Made by a program: the position numbers and the translations under genes | Source: Reinekea blandensis MED297 | Lineage (GTDB): Bacteria; Pseudomonadota; Gammaproteobacteria; Pseudomonadales; Natronospirillaceae | Reading direction: 5' to 3' | DNA length: 64,000 nucleotides | Assembly: GCF_000153185.1 (NCBI RefSeq) | Contig: NZ_CH724149.1 | Location: forward strand, 324,789 to 388,788 | Shown: piece after piece, positions 8,674 through 20,433 of the stretch | How positions within the stretch are numbered: the first letter of the stretch is position 1 | Layout of the letters: the number at the start of each line of letters is the position of its first letter | Notes under the pieces: generated by a model | The model's database searches: none | Told to the model about the DNA's origin: nothing | What the model saw: only the letters and a program-made list of their open reading frames with translations

Positions 8674-10263
8674 TCAGGCATGACGTTTAGTGAAAGCTTT
8701 GACGGCATCGACAAAGGCCCGAGACGCCGATTCACGCCCTAATAGTAGATGACCATCGCTGTCCAGGCCGACAAACTCAGCCGCGGGAATCTGTTCGGCA
8801 ATATTTCGGCCAACGGACGCTGGAATGCGGCAGTCTCCGAGCGAATGGATCACCAGCGTTGGAACCGAGACCTGCGCCAGTTTATCGCGCACATCAATGT
8901 CTCCGAACACAGAAAGGAACCGGACAGCGTTTTCCGGAGACGTGGTCAGGCGTTGAAACTCATTGAACCAGGCCAGTTCCTCGGTGTTGGCACTGGGCAT
9001 GAAGGTGGAAGAAAAAATTTGTCGATAGGTTGGGTTGTCTCGACCCCAGCCCGCTTGCGTGAGTGTCATGACTGCTTCGCGTTCAGCAATCACGTTTTCT
9101 GTCGCATCAACCCGCCAACCCGCATCGTAGCCACCAAAGAGAATGAGGCAAGAAACCCGTTCCGGGTGACGGACGGCGTACTCAATCGATACGGCGGCAC
9201 CTTGTGAAATGCCCAACAAAGAAAAGCGATCAATGGCGGTTGCCTCGACCACGGCTTCCAGGTCCGAGACGAACGATTCAAAACTGATGTCGTCAACGTT
9301 CCAGTCGGACAAGCCGTTGCCTCGTTCATCATAGCGGATAAAGCGATGCTCGGTGGCCAGCTCACGGAACAGCGGACTCCAGATTGGGGCGTCCCAGTCG
9401 TGTTCAAGGTGGCTTAACCAATTAGCCGCCTTGATGATCGGTGAGCCTTTACCGACCGTTGCATAGGCGAGTTGGACGCCATCCTCCGCCTGGCAAAACG
9501 CAATCTTCTGCTGCGAAAGCAGATCCCGGCGTCGATGCTTTTCTGTCGGGTTTGAAGGTACGCTATCGTGTGACCAGGCGATGCCGGCATTGCGGAATCG
9601 ATCGGTATAGGTTTGTGTCAGGTCTGCAACGTCCTGCATATAACCATGACGTTTGAGTTCACTCAACAAACAGGTCGCAGAATCTGGGCTCATTGGCTCG
9701 ATGTCAGCCCATTGTCGCGCCCAATGCAGGCGTCGTTCAATATCGGCTTCCGGGTGCGTCACCAGCTGTTTTAGCGCCTTACCCTGCAAACGAATAACTT
9801 CCCGACGTTCGGCTGTTAACCACTGTTGAAAGATTTGCTCTTCAACTAAGTCGATACCGTCTAGAAAGGGCTCTTCCAGTGAACTTAATAGCGCCTCCAG
9901 TTCGGTCAAGCTCAGACGCTCACGCTTCAGTTGTTGGCTGATCTGATGTACGTCGATTTCTACCCCGTCCATGAGCAATGAGACCCGTTCACGGTCAGCG
10001 GACAGGCGTTCATCGTCCGGTTGATTCACCAGTTGCCGGACTTTCGATAATGACCAGCGCAGTGCACCGCGCGGATCATCCGGCATGGGCCAGAATATCT
10101 CGCACAACCGCGAGCGGCGATGCGGTCGCCCGGTCAGCGCGAGAAAACACAGCAATGCCCGTGTTTTTCTGGAAGGTGGTAAATCAACGGGTCGGCCGTG
10201 TCGGTAGAGCCGAGGCTCGCCGAGAAGCGAAAACTTGAGTGTTGGTGCGGTCTGACTGTTCAA
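8674..10263 (-). CDS. SARP/BTAD regulator fused to an alpha/beta hydrolase
   Basis: This is a two-part protein. Residues about 8-95 form an OmpR-like DNA-binding domain of the SARP/AfsR type (LPPSRKTRALLCFLALTG, then ALRWSLSKVRQLV). Residues about 100-235 resemble a bacterial transcriptional activation domain (BTAD). From about 255 to the end there is an alpha/beta hydrolase: oxyanion/strand region GKGSPIIKAANWLSHLEHDW, nucleophile elbow GISQGA with Ser353, later GDCRIP (acid) and DGHLLLG (His). The hydrolase half probably senses or cleaves a small ester or amide ligand; that is inference. Similar SARP-hydrolase fusions are annotated as regulators in proteobacteria. The upstream region is shared with the divergent NHL lipoprotein gene. 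Confidence 0.82.
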   Translation of the reverse strand: MNSQTAPTLKFSLLGEPRLYRHGRPVDLPPSRKTRALLCFLALTGRPHRRSRLCEIFWPMPDDPRGALRWSLSKVRQLVNQPDDERLSADRERVSLLMDGVEIDVHQISQQLKRERLSLTELEALLSSLEEPFLDGIDLVEEQIFQQWLTAERREVIRLQGKALKQLVTHPEADIERRLHWARQWADIEPMSPDSATCLLSELKRHGYMQDVADLTQTYTDRFRNAGIAWSHDSVPSNPTEKHRRRDLLSQQKIAFCQAEDGVQLAYATVGKGSPIIKAANWLSHLEHDWDAPIWSPLFRELATEHRFIRYDERGNGLSDWNVDDISFESFVSDLEAVVEATAIDRFSLLGISQGAAVSIEYAVRHPERVSCLILFGGYDAGWRVDATENVIAEREAVMTLTQAGWGRDNPTYRQIFSSTFMPSANTEELAWFNEFQRLTTSPENAVRFLSVFGDIDVRDKLAQVSVPTLVIHSLGDCRIPASVGRNIAEQIPAAEFVGLDSDGHLLLGRESASRAFVDAVKAFTKRHA

Positions 10264-10642
10264 AGATCCGGGTCCTGCTAAATGTGTCGATCGTCGTGAT
10301 TTGCGAAGCGCATTGCGACAGTAAACGGACCTGTCTGTTTTTTGATCAATGATCCGCCTGTTCAGTCTTCAATGCAATCACGAAACGTCTGATGTGCGAA
10401 TGAAAGGCCCGGGAAAGTCCCGATGCCCGGCGTGACAGGGGAACGACAGTCACCTTTCTTATGGATGCGGAAGGTTAACTTTATTTTTGTAAAGGCTTTG
10501 TAAGGGAGTGGCTGATTATCTCCCTGGCTGCATCTAATTGGGCTCTGCGCGGCGTTTCTATACCGAAAGCACCGTACAGATTTCGGCGAGTTCCTCTTCT
10601 GTGCGGTCATTAACTTCATTGACCATTGAGAAAGGACGCCGT
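10264..10642. other. Divergent intergenic region
   Basis: About 380 bases separate the SARP fusion gene and the NHL lipoprotein gene. An A+T-rich stretch near 10470-10505 could hold promoters. The open frame extending the lipoprotein upstream to 10538 has no ribosome-binding site and is not taken as coding. No defined operator was seen. Confidence 0.4.
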
Positions 10643-12133
10643 ATGAGCCCTCGAAAACTATTTTTACCAGCCTTAGCCGCGACATTTTTCATCTCGGCCT
10701 GTAGCCCTGATGAAGCGTCGGATACAGGTAACCCTGATGAACCGTCGGATACTGAAAGTCCGAGACTCCTCACTGAACTGGCACCGGGTACGGTGTTGCT
10801 GGCCGATGAAATGGTCACGCTGACGTTTTCTGAGCCGGTGGACATTGAATCGTTTCAGATTACTCAGCATGGTGCGGAGATCACTAACTTTACCGCCAAC
10901 TGGTTGGACGAGAACACCACCGTTCAACTGACACCCGACCCCATCTGGGGAGGGGGTGATAACACGATCACACTCCATGTGGCCGATGTGGATGGGAACA
11001 TGGCCAGTTTTACGGTCACTGCGCGTATCAACCTGACCTTTGGTATCGATCCACAGGCTGAACAGCTATTCGGTGAGTTAGTGGAGGCCGAGCGTGATTA
11101 TTACGGTAACCCGTTCATCGATGAGAAGGGTATCTGGCTTGCCGACTATGATGAACCAGCGCTGTATTTCTTTAATTCGCTACCAGCCACGCCGGATGCC
11201 GAGCCTGACCATGTCATCACCGCTATGGATTTTCTCGACAGTGAGACTCAGGAGGTTGCACAGCAGGAGATTAGCGGCCCACAGACACCGTTCGTTTATA
11301 ACGGTCAACTTCTGTTTGTGGACTATAGCGATGGCCTTGTTTATCTCTTTGATGACATACCGACGTCTGAAAAACTGAATTTTGGCATCGTACTGGGTCA
11401 ACCCGGCTTCGCGGAAGAGAGTGAAGCTGACGCCTGTTCGGCGGAACGGTTTTCAAGTCCAGAAGGTTTGAATGCTGTAAACGACCGACTGCTGGTGGCG
11501 GATGGTGATAATAATCGTATTTTAATCTGGAGTCAGATCCCGACGGAATCGGGCACTTTACCTGACCTTGTGCTTGGTCAGTTTGACTTTGTCAGCTGTG
11601 ATGATGGCCTTAGTGAGTTTGCCTTGGACTACCCATCTGGCGTCTGGTCTGACGGCACTAAGGTGTTGGTCGTCGATGGGGGCAATAATCGAGTGTTGGG
11701 CTGGAACACCTTCCCGACGGCGAACAACCAACCGGCAGATTTTGTCCTGGGCCAACCGGATTTTATCAGTAACGATTGTAACCTGGATGCGGAAACATCA
11801 ACCGCTGCTGGTTTGTGTGACAACTACGAAGGTGTTCATTCCAACGGCCGCCAGATTTATGTAACCGACAGCGGGAACAATCGAGTCCTGGTTTGGAATG
11901 ACTGGCCGACTGAAAGCGGGGTTCCGGCCGATCAGGTGATTGGGCAGGCAGATTTCAGTACCGTGACGGATGATGAGTTCGAAACTGTTGGTCATCGTTT
12001 CGGGTATCCTACCGGGGTCTATGCCTTCGATCATCGCTTGTTGGTCGCAGATCAGGAAAACGGCAACATAGTGGTATTTGATGGCAGTGGGTTCGCGTTG
12101 GTGACAGAAGAGGACGAGTCTTCAGTGGAATAA
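10643..12133 (+). CDS. NHL-type beta-propeller lipoprotein
   Basis: The start is ATG 10643, with AAAGGA 6 bases upstream and a lipoprotein signal ending ISAC; the frame is open further upstream but lacks a start signal. After an acidic Asp/Glu/Pro linker, residues about 38-130 look like a bacterial Ig-like (Big/SbsA-type) domain (VTLTFSEPVDIESF). The rest has repeated blades of the NHL kind, with recurrent (V)ADGDNNRILIW, VDGGNNRVLGW and TDSGNNRVLVW, each followed by a P-rich turn and VLGQPDF. No enzyme motif is present, so a binding or structural role outside the cell is likely. It is followed by a strong terminator. Ligand unknown. Confidence 0.78.
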   Translation: MSPRKLFLPALAATFFISACSPDEASDTGNPDEPSDTESPRLLTELAPGTVLLADEMVTLTFSEPVDIESFQITQHGAEITNFTANWLDENTTVQLTPDPIWGGGDNTITLHVADVDGNMASFTVTARINLTFGIDPQAEQLFGELVEAERDYYGNPFIDEKGIWLADYDEPALYFFNSLPATPDAEPDHVITAMDFLDSETQEVAQQEISGPQTPFVYNGQLLFVDYSDGLVYLFDDIPTSEKLNFGIVLGQPGFAEESEADACSAERFSSPEGLNAVNDRLLVADGDNNRILIWSQIPTESGTLPDLVLGQFDFVSCDDGLSEFALDYPSGVWSDGTKVLVVDGGNNRVLGWNTFPTANNQPADFVLGQPDFISNDCNLDAETSTAAGLCDNYEGVHSNGRQIYVTDSGNNRVLVWNDWPTESGVPADQVIGQADFSTVTDDEFETVGHRFGYPTGVYAFDHRLLVADQENGNIVVFDGSGFALVTEEDESSVE

Positions 12134-12142
12134 ACGGTCAAG

Positions 12143-12176
12143 GACCGGACCCCATCGTCGGGTTTGGTCTTTTTTT
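12143..12176 (+). terminator. Intrinsic terminator after the NHL lipoprotein gene
   Basis: GACCGGACCC and GGGTTTGGTC form a stem around a 7-base loop and are followed at once by seven T. The stem matches the hairpin beyond the amylase gene at 14760-14785, as part of a duplicated segment. Confidence 0.85.
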
Positions 12177-12181
12177 ATGTT

Positions 12182-12286
12182 TTAGCTTTCTTTCCAGGCT
12201 CATACGACACCTTCATTCATCATCATCGAGAAACGGCTACTGGTGTCCTGATACGGGTTGGGCCGGTTCGGGTCGAAGGCAAATAC
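12182..12286 (-). pseudogene. Decayed copy of the amylase 3' end
   Basis: Read on the minus strand, this segment aligns without gaps over 35 codons to the last 34 residues and stop of the GH13 amylase gene at 14799. About 87 of 105 bases agree by hand count. Shared residues include VFA, FSM and MNEG. An Arg codon CGA in the intact gene is TGA here, so the copy is interrupted six codons before its end. Homology stops sharply at 12286 on the upstream side but continues past the stop into the hairpin at 12143-12176. It is a remnant of a duplication and not a functional gene. Confidence 0.8.
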
Positions 12287-12588
12287 CCCTATAGCGCCGA
12301 GGCGGTTTCCTAATTCGCATGAAGCAGAAAAATAAAGTGACGTCAGTACGGTAACGGTCACTGATACTGCTCTGTAAGTCTCCATACCTCAATATTTTTT
12401 TTACCTCTCTGCATCCAATGATAGGTCTGCGTTCGTTTCTTAGGAAAGCAACTCACGAGTTTAGAGCTTGAAACAGAGTTAGTTGAAACGAGATTGCTGG
12501 AAACGACTCGATTTTCAATGTTGTGACCAAAGACGTCAGTTCGGGCTCTAACCGTAAACCAGAACGTAGTTATTTTGAGAGTGGAATT
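12287..12588. other. Non-coding stretch before the FG-GAP gene
   Basis: No gene is supported here. Three GAAAC motifs in direct orientation (12470, 12484 and 12500) are spaced 14-16 bases apart and might be a regulator-binding array, or chance. The promoter of the FG-GAP gene should lie here. Confidence 0.35.
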
Positions 12589-14607
12589 ATGAAAACGATT
12601 AATCCTGAAATGAGCCCAACGTCACGCATTAGGTTGCTTGCCGGCGCTTTCTTTTTGGCGACTCTGTTGGTCGCCTGTGGTCCAACTGACAACCCAGCAT
12701 CTAACGGCAACCCTGATACCGGAGAAACCGACACGGGCGGTAACAACGGGGGCGGAAACACTGGGGGAGAGAACAATGGAGGAGAGAACAATGGAGGAGA
12801 GAACAATGGGGGCGACAGTGGCAGCGGTGATACCGGTGGCGGCGATCCAGTTTCGCTGGACAGCCCTGTAGATTTTACAGTGAAGAGTGGCGGTATAAAA
12901 ACTTTTGAGTTTACCTGGACCGATTCTGCGAACGCCACCTTTTACAAACTGTTAGAGAACATCGATGGTCAGTCCGGGTTCTCAGTTATTCGCGACAATA
13001 TTCCACAAGGCGAAGAAATCATCCAGGTCGAGACTTCGTTGCATCGCGCTATGTTTGCACAATACATGTTGCAAGCCTGTAACGCTGAAAGTTGCTCCGG
13101 GTTTTCGGACATTGCCTTTGTCCAGGACAATGCAGATGAGTTGGTCAAAACCGTTGGCTTCATTAAAGCCTCGAATGCGCAAACCAATGATCGATTCGGC
13201 GGACTGCTGAAGGATGAGCATTCATCGAGTGCAGGCATGAGTCTCAGTGCCGATGGCCAAACACTGGTCGTCGGTGCGCCGGGCGAAGATAGCCAATCCA
13301 TTACCGTAGGCGGTGTCGAGGATAACAACAGTCGTAACGCGTCTGGTGCGGTTTACGTGTACAGCAAATCAGAAAGTGGTTGGGTCCAGCAAGCCTACAT
13401 AAAAGCCCGCAATGCTGACGCAAATGATCACTTCGGCAATGCGGTGAGCGTCAGTGCTGACGGTAACATCTTAGTGGTCGGCGCCATCGATGAAGACAGT
13501 AATGGTCAGGGCGTAGATCCAAGCGACATCGCAGAACAAAACAACAGTGCCGGAAACTCAGGTGCCGTGTATGTTTTCACTCGCGATGTAGGCCAATGGA
13601 GCCAGCAATCGTATATAAAATCGAGTAACTCCGGAGGCAGCGATCAGTTTGGCCAAGCCGTCTCGATCAGCGCGGACGGTCTTCGTATGGTCGTTGGTGC
13701 ATTCGGCGAAGACAGTAACACAACAGGTGTCAGTACGGTGAGTGCAACTGACAATGCCGCAAGTAATGCCGGAGCTGTGTACGTGTTTGATTTTGTCGAT
13801 GGCAGCTGGGTCGAAAAAGCGTATATCAAAGCGAGCAATACGCAGGGTGATGACTTGTTCGGAGCCAATGTCCGTATCAGTGCCGACGGCAATACGATTG
13901 CCGTAGGTACGCAGTTTGAAGACAGTAACTCTACTGTGATCAATGGTGATGGCACCAACAACGGGCAGGGAAAATCGGGTGCTGTTTATGTATTTGCCAT
14001 CGACGGAGAACAATGGTCAGAGCAGGCGTACATTAAAGCCAGCAATAGCCAATCAAACGATCTCTTCGGCGACGCGATTGACCTCAGTGGAGATGGGAAT
14101 ACCTTGGTGGTGGGTGCTCGCGGTGAAGACAGTGGTAATTTAAATGAGTCGGATAACAGTCGCGGAAATGCAGGGGCCGCTTATGTCTACGTGCGCAATG
14201 GTGTCACATGGAATAAACAAGCCTATGTGAAAGCCAATACCATTGGTGGGAACGATTTATTTGGTCGAGCCGTAAGCATCAGCGATGACGGCACTATGAT
14301 CGCCGTATCTGCAAACGGCGAAGACAGTTCATCCCCGTTCCTCAAAGAAGTTGAAGACAATAATGGCCTGGAAAATTCGGGTGCAGTGTATGTCTTTGAC
14401 CGCATCGATGACACATGGGTTCAAAGGGCTTTTGTGAAAGCAAGCAATCCCGGCCGGAGCGATCAGTTTGGTCGTGCATTGGACCTAAACCAAGATGGTA
14501 GCACGCTAGCCGTAGGCACAGACTTTGATGACAACGGTGCGGTCGGGATTAATGGCGACCAAACCATCAAAGGTGCCAATGAATCAGGTGTGGTGTATCT
14601 GTATTAA
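12589..14607 (+). CDS. FG-GAP repeat beta-propeller lipoprotein
   Basis: An extracellular, lipid-anchored repeat protein. I take ATG 12589, which starts a signal peptide ending LVAC; the frame is open to 12523 without support. A Gly/Asn/Glu linker (three GENNG units) follows, then a fibronectin-like domain near residues 75-170. Seven blades follow, each beginning with a variant of AYIKASN, then DxFG, SISADG, LVVGAxGEDS and SGAVYVF. This is the FG-GAP/integrin-alpha-like pattern, in which Asp-rich loops may bind calcium. Seven blades match a closed propeller. No enzyme domain is visible; adhesion or a surface-binding role is inferred. It lies between the amylase and its decayed copy. Confidence 0.8.
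   Translation: MKTINPEMSPTSRIRLLAGAFFLATLLVACGPTDNPASNGNPDTGETDTGGNNGGGNTGGENNGGENNGGENNGGDSGSGDTGGGDPVSLDSPVDFTVKSGGIKTFEFTWTDSANATFYKLLENIDGQSGFSVIRDNIPQGEEIIQVETSLHRAMFAQYMLQACNAESCSGFSDIAFVQDNADELVKTVGFIKASNAQTNDRFGGLLKDEHSSSAGMSLSADGQTLVVGAPGEDSQSITVGGVEDNNSRNASGAVYVYSKSESGWVQQAYIKARNADANDHFGNAVSVSADGNILVVGAIDEDSNGQGVDPSDIAEQNNSAGNSGAVYVFTRDVGQWSQQSYIKSSNSGGSDQFGQAVSISADGLRMVVGAFGEDSNTTGVSTVSATDNAASNAGAVYVFDFVDGSWVEKAYIKASNTQGDDLFGANVRISADGNTIAVGTQFEDSNSTVINGDGTNNGQGKSGAVYVFAIDGEQWSEQAYIKASNSQSNDLFGDAIDLSGDGNTLVVGARGEDSGNLNESDNSRGNAGAAYVYVRNGVTWNKQAYVKANTIGGNDLFGRAVSISDDGTMIAVSANGEDSSSPFLKEVEDNNGLENSGAVYVFDRIDDTWVQRAFVKASNPGRSDQFGRALDLNQDGSTLAVGTDFDDNGAVGINGDQTIKGANESGVVYLY
12766..12810 (+). 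repeat. Three tandem 15-base units in the lipoprotein linker
   Basis: GGAGAGAACAATGGA occurs three times head to tail (last base differs in the third), encoding Gly-Glu-Asn-Asn-Gly. Such in-frame repeats can change copy number and so alter linker length. Confidence 0.9.
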
Positions 14608-14759
14608 AATGAACTTAGCCCACGGTTTGCGTGGCTTTAGTTGGCTAGCTGCACACTTACACCGAGTCGAATACTGAAAAACGCTCGTTGATTTTACCTG
14701 TTGTCATAGTGACTGTAGGTATCGGCTGGCGAATGAACCATGTGGATCGTGGTTGGAAT

Positions 14760-14785
14760 GATCGGACCCTCAATCGGGTCCGGTC
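14760..14785. terminator. Hairpin between the convergent FG-GAP and amylase genes
   Basis: GATCGGACCC and GGGTCCGGTC pair around a short loop. It lies 14 bases past the amylase stop and 150 bases past the FG-GAP stop. The T-tract is poor on both sides, so termination may be weak. It is homologous to 12143-12169. Confidence 0.55.
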
Positions 14786-14798
14786 ATATTGATTTTAC

Positions 14799-16106
14799 TC
14801 AGTTTTCTTTCCAGACTCGTACGCCACCTTCATTCATCACCATCGAGAAACTGCCGCTGGTGACCTGATTCGGGTTGGATAGGTTCGAGTCGATGGCGAA
14901 CACCACCTTCTTGTTCACACCCTGCGTGACACCATTCAGTCCGCTGAACTGGTTCTGGAAGCTGACGGAGGACCAGGCACGAATATCCGCCTGCTTACGC
15001 ACACTGATCAGATGACGGATGTAATCACGCAGTCCCCAATCATACATATGAGGCCAGTACACGGTCGGTGTTCCCGGGCTCATCATGATGTACGCATAGG
15101 CTTTTTTGCGTTGAGCGTCAGGCAGTGGCCAGTGATGCTGACCCGCTAAATCACCCGGTGAATAGCCCGTGTCATGGTTGTCGACAAAGGTGACCGCCAC
15201 TTCGCGCCATTGCACATCCGGATTACCGTTAAGACCATACTGCCAGGACCGAACGTCGCTGTTTTGCATGCGCTCTTTCAGCGCGAAATCAAACACGGAG
15301 CATTTCGAGCTGTTGGAGAAGTCTTTGAGGATGTCCTGCCAGCCCGCGGTTGAACGCCAGTCGCCGGCGGGGTACTCATACGGACTCTTCCAGAGCTCAC
15401 CAACGCAGTAACCATCGTTAAAGGCATCGCTCATCCAGCCATCAATTCGGCTGTGGTTGTAGCCGCGCACAAAATCAAAACGGAAGCCGCCGGCGGAATA
15501 GTTGTTTTTCAGGTTGGCCAGTTCATTGCTGAACAGGTTGTAAACGTCGGGATGGGCCGTGTTGAAATCTGAGTCGCCATTCACAAAGGCGTCGCCATCA
15601 TCACAGTAGGTACAATCGTTTCGGTAGAGTCCCTGACCATTGGCAAGGTCCATCTCGTCGCCACCATGCGCTCGGTTGTGATGGTTCGGAACGACATCGT
15701 AAATGACTTTCACGCCGTTGTTTTTCAATGCACTGGCGGCCGATCGTAACTGCGCATCGGAACCGTAGCGGCTGTTTTTGTTGAAGTCGGTCCAGAAGTA
15801 ACCTTCGCCGCCAAACCAAACATTGGTGCTGGGTTGCCAGGACGATTGATCTCGCCATGGTGGTGGTAACCAAATGGCGGTGAAACCGTCGTCTCTGATC
15901 ATGGGTGTCATGCCCTGCAGAATGTTGTACCACTGGTATTCCGCTGTGCGGACAATATTCCAGTGGAACCCTTGCAGAATAATTTCATCGCCACCGTGAA
16001 AGCGGACACCGCCGCCACTGTGACCGCCAACATCGGCCATGAGTGGCGCGCTGGCGAGCGTGGTCGTGAGCGCAAGCATGGCTGCGCCGGTTCGTAATGA
16101 AAACAC
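14799..16106 (-). CDS. Secreted GH13 alpha-amylase, maltotetraose-forming type
   Basis: A starch-cleaving exo-amylase. It closely resembles the G4-forming amylase of Pseudomonas stutzeri (EC 3.2.1.60) along its length: HGGDEIILQGFHWN at the start, YGSDAQLR, IYDVVPNH (conserved region I), GGFRFDFVRGY (region II, nucleophile Asp211), GELWKSP (region III, acid/base Glu237) and FVDNHDTGYSPG (region IV, Asp312). A Sec signal ends near APLMA. The protein ends in the barrel's C-terminal beta domain and lacks the starch-binding CBM20 found in the P. stutzeri enzyme. The product pattern is inferred from similarity. It converges on the FG-GAP gene. Confidence 0.92.
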   Translation of the reverse strand: MFSLRTGAAMLALTTTLASAPLMADVGGHSGGGVRFHGGDEIILQGFHWNIVRTAEYQWYNILQGMTPMIRDDGFTAIWLPPPWRDQSSWQPSTNVWFGGEGYFWTDFNKNSRYGSDAQLRSAASALKNNGVKVIYDVVPNHHNRAHGGDEMDLANGQGLYRNDCTYCDDGDAFVNGDSDFNTAHPDVYNLFSNELANLKNNYSAGGFRFDFVRGYNHSRIDGWMSDAFNDGYCVGELWKSPYEYPAGDWRSTAGWQDILKDFSNSSKCSVFDFALKERMQNSDVRSWQYGLNGNPDVQWREVAVTFVDNHDTGYSPGDLAGQHHWPLPDAQRKKAYAYIMMSPGTPTVYWPHMYDWGLRDYIRHLISVRKQADIRAWSSVSFQNQFSGLNGVTQGVNKKVVFAIDSNLSNPNQVTSGSFSMVMNEGGVRVWKEN

Positions 16107-16488
16107 CGTGTATCTCCTTTATTGTATTTGTCGTCACTGCACGGTACTGCGGATGCAGCGTGGTTGATCTGGGCCGACCAACAACACAGCCCGAGCGTCA
16201 GCTTAAAACCAATCGAACAGGATTTGATCATTGAGCGGGGAGGAAAAAAGGCGGAATTTCAGAAAGGTTGTGGTTTGTTTAAGGGGTGGATCCAGAATGA
16301 ACCGAACTTAATGTGAACTGATCGGACAAACGCGTGTTAACCCACTCTCAAGTGAGTGCCGTACGACCTAACCGATAGGGCGTTCGGCGAAACCGGGTCA
16401 GCCCTTTTTGTTGAAGTACAGGTCGGGTTTGGAAAAACGGGCGTGGTAAACCGCCGCCCGTTGACGTGCCGTCGTCAGACAGTTGGCG
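16107..16488. other. Non-coding gap between amylase and formylglutathione hydrolase genes
   Basis: About 380 bases with no supported gene. It should carry the amylase promoter on the minus strand and the 3' end of the hydrolase transcript. No operator or clean terminator was recognised. Confidence 0.4.
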
Positions 16489-17373
16489 TCATGCGTCGGA
16501 CGGGTCATCGAACAGATGATGTGCATGAAAATGCAAATGATCATCGATGAACGACGCAATGAAGTAATAGCTGTGGTCATACCCCGGATGACGACGCAGT
16601 GTCAGTGGATAGTCCGACTGACGTGCAGCGGTTTCCAACTGCTGAGGTTTGAGTTGCTCTTCCAGAAACTCATCGGCCAAGCCCTGATCCACAAGCAGGT
16701 GAGGGTAACCAGTTGGATCGGTAATGCGGTTTAACAACTCAACGCTGTCGTATTGCTGCCATTGGGTTTTATCGGTGCCCAGATAGGTCGTCAATGCGGT
16801 TTCGCCCCACGGCACCCGACTTGGGTTGGTGATAGGGCTGAACGCCGACACAGACGCGTATTGATCGGGGTTTTTCAAGGCGATGCTAATGGCGCCGTGA
16901 CCGCCCATGGAATGGCCGGCAATCGCTTTACGATCCGTAATCGGAAAGTGCTCGGCAAGCAGGGCCGGCAACTCGTCAACGATGTACTGATACATCTGAT
17001 AGTGCGCCGACCAGGACGGCTCGGTGGCGTTTACGTAAAAGCCGGCACCCTGACCGAGATCGTAGCGATCGGCATCCATAATGTCGCGGCCCTGAGCATC
17101 TTTGCCTGCGTCACCACGAGGGCTGGTATCCGGGGCGACCAGAGCAATACCCAGCTCTGCAGCTAAACGATGCGCACCCGCCTTTTGCATGAAATTATCT
17201 TCGTTGCAGGTTAAGCCGGACAACCAATAGAGTACCGGGACATTGCCTTCGTTTGCCTGAGGCGGCAGGAACAGATTGAATCGCATCTGACAGCCGGTGC
17301 TGCTGGCTTGGTGACGATATTTTTTTAGCCAGCCACCCGCGCTTTTTATCTGTTGTTCAAGTTCAAGCGTCAT
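16489..17373 (-). CDS. fghA: S-formylglutathione hydrolase
   Basis: It hydrolyses S-formylglutathione to formate and glutathione, the second step of glutathione-dependent formaldehyde detoxification in the cytoplasm. The sequence is a full-length esterase-D family alpha/beta hydrolase: PVLYWLSGLTCNEDNF, APDTSPRG, nucleophile elbow GHSMGGHGA, LVDQGLADEFLEEQL (acid) and HPGYDHSYYFI (His). The closing residues are unusually His- and Asp-rich (HFHAHHLF). It lies 60 bases after frmA on the same strand and is almost certainly co-transcribed with it. It could equally be called frmB; the family is certain. Confidence 0.93.
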   Translation of the reverse strand: MTLELEQQIKSAGGWLKKYRHQASSTGCQMRFNLFLPPQANEGNVPVLYWLSGLTCNEDNFMQKAGAHRLAAELGIALVAPDTSPRGDAGKDAQGRDIMDADRYDLGQGAGFYVNATEPSWSAHYQMYQYIVDELPALLAEHFPITDRKAIAGHSMGGHGAISIALKNPDQYASVSAFSPITNPSRVPWGETALTTYLGTDKTQWQQYDSVELLNRITDPTGYPHLLVDQGLADEFLEEQLKPQQLETAARQSDYPLTLRRHPGYDHSYYFIASFIDDHLHFHAHHLFDDPSDA

Positions 17374-17433
17374 AAAACATCCTTAACGTAACGGCTGCCC
17401 GAAAGGTTTTCCGGGCAGCGTACAGGCGATGGG

Positions 17434-19580
<2,147 letters not shown>

Positions 19581-20433
19581 AATGCCACGGCACCACCAAT
19601 GACGGCCGCCATGTCGCCAAGTTGAGCTAACCTAAAATCAATGTCATCCGCGTGATACCACAGATTGTCCGGCAGCCGTGCTTTCAGGTCCCGTAATAAT
19701 GATGAGCCTCGCGCTGCGATCCCTCCGCCGATGATCACCCGTTCGGGGGAATACGCCAATATCAGATTATGAATCAGCCGAGACCAGACCTGCAGGGTGT
19801 GCTGCAGTTGTTGCTGGGCCTGAGTATCGCCTTGATCGGCGCTTTGCCACAGTTGTTTAAAGTCGGTCTGCAATGCCCAGCTGGACGCTTGGGCTTCCGC
19901 ACAACCGCTGGCACCGCAGTTACAGACAGCACCGTCGATCGTGGTCAGCGAGTGTCCACCCAGGTTGCCCGCGAAGTGTCCGGCGCCGGCCAGCAGTTGC
20001 CCATCCACAATCGCGCCGGTACCGATGCCGGTGCCCAGCGTCAGCATGATCACGTTGCGGCGGTTTTCTCCGGCGCCCTGTTGCCACTCCCCCTGCAAGG
20101 CCGCAATAGCATCGTTTTGCAATAGCAGCGGGCACTGAAAGGTTTGTCGGGCCCACTGCCTGAAATCCGTTACCGGAGCATCCTGATGTTTGCCGTTAAT
20201 GCGTAGCACCTGTTGCCGATCGCGATCAACAATGCCAGGCAAGGCGAGTGCGATACCATCGATCGCTGGCAAACCATCGTGCTGCCATTGACGAACCTGG
20301 TTAGCAATCTGATTCAGGGTCAGAGTCATGGCGGCTTGACTGTTGATGGTAAGCACGGTTGTGCGATCCAGCCGGTCATTAACAAAAGCGCCCATCTTGA
20401 CCCGAGTACCGCCGAGATCGATTGAAATCAGTG

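Noticed and set aside
12470-12504. Three GAAAC direct repeats as a CRISPR-like or replication iteron array
   Set aside because: Units are too short and spacing is uneven; no cas genes or replication protein nearby.
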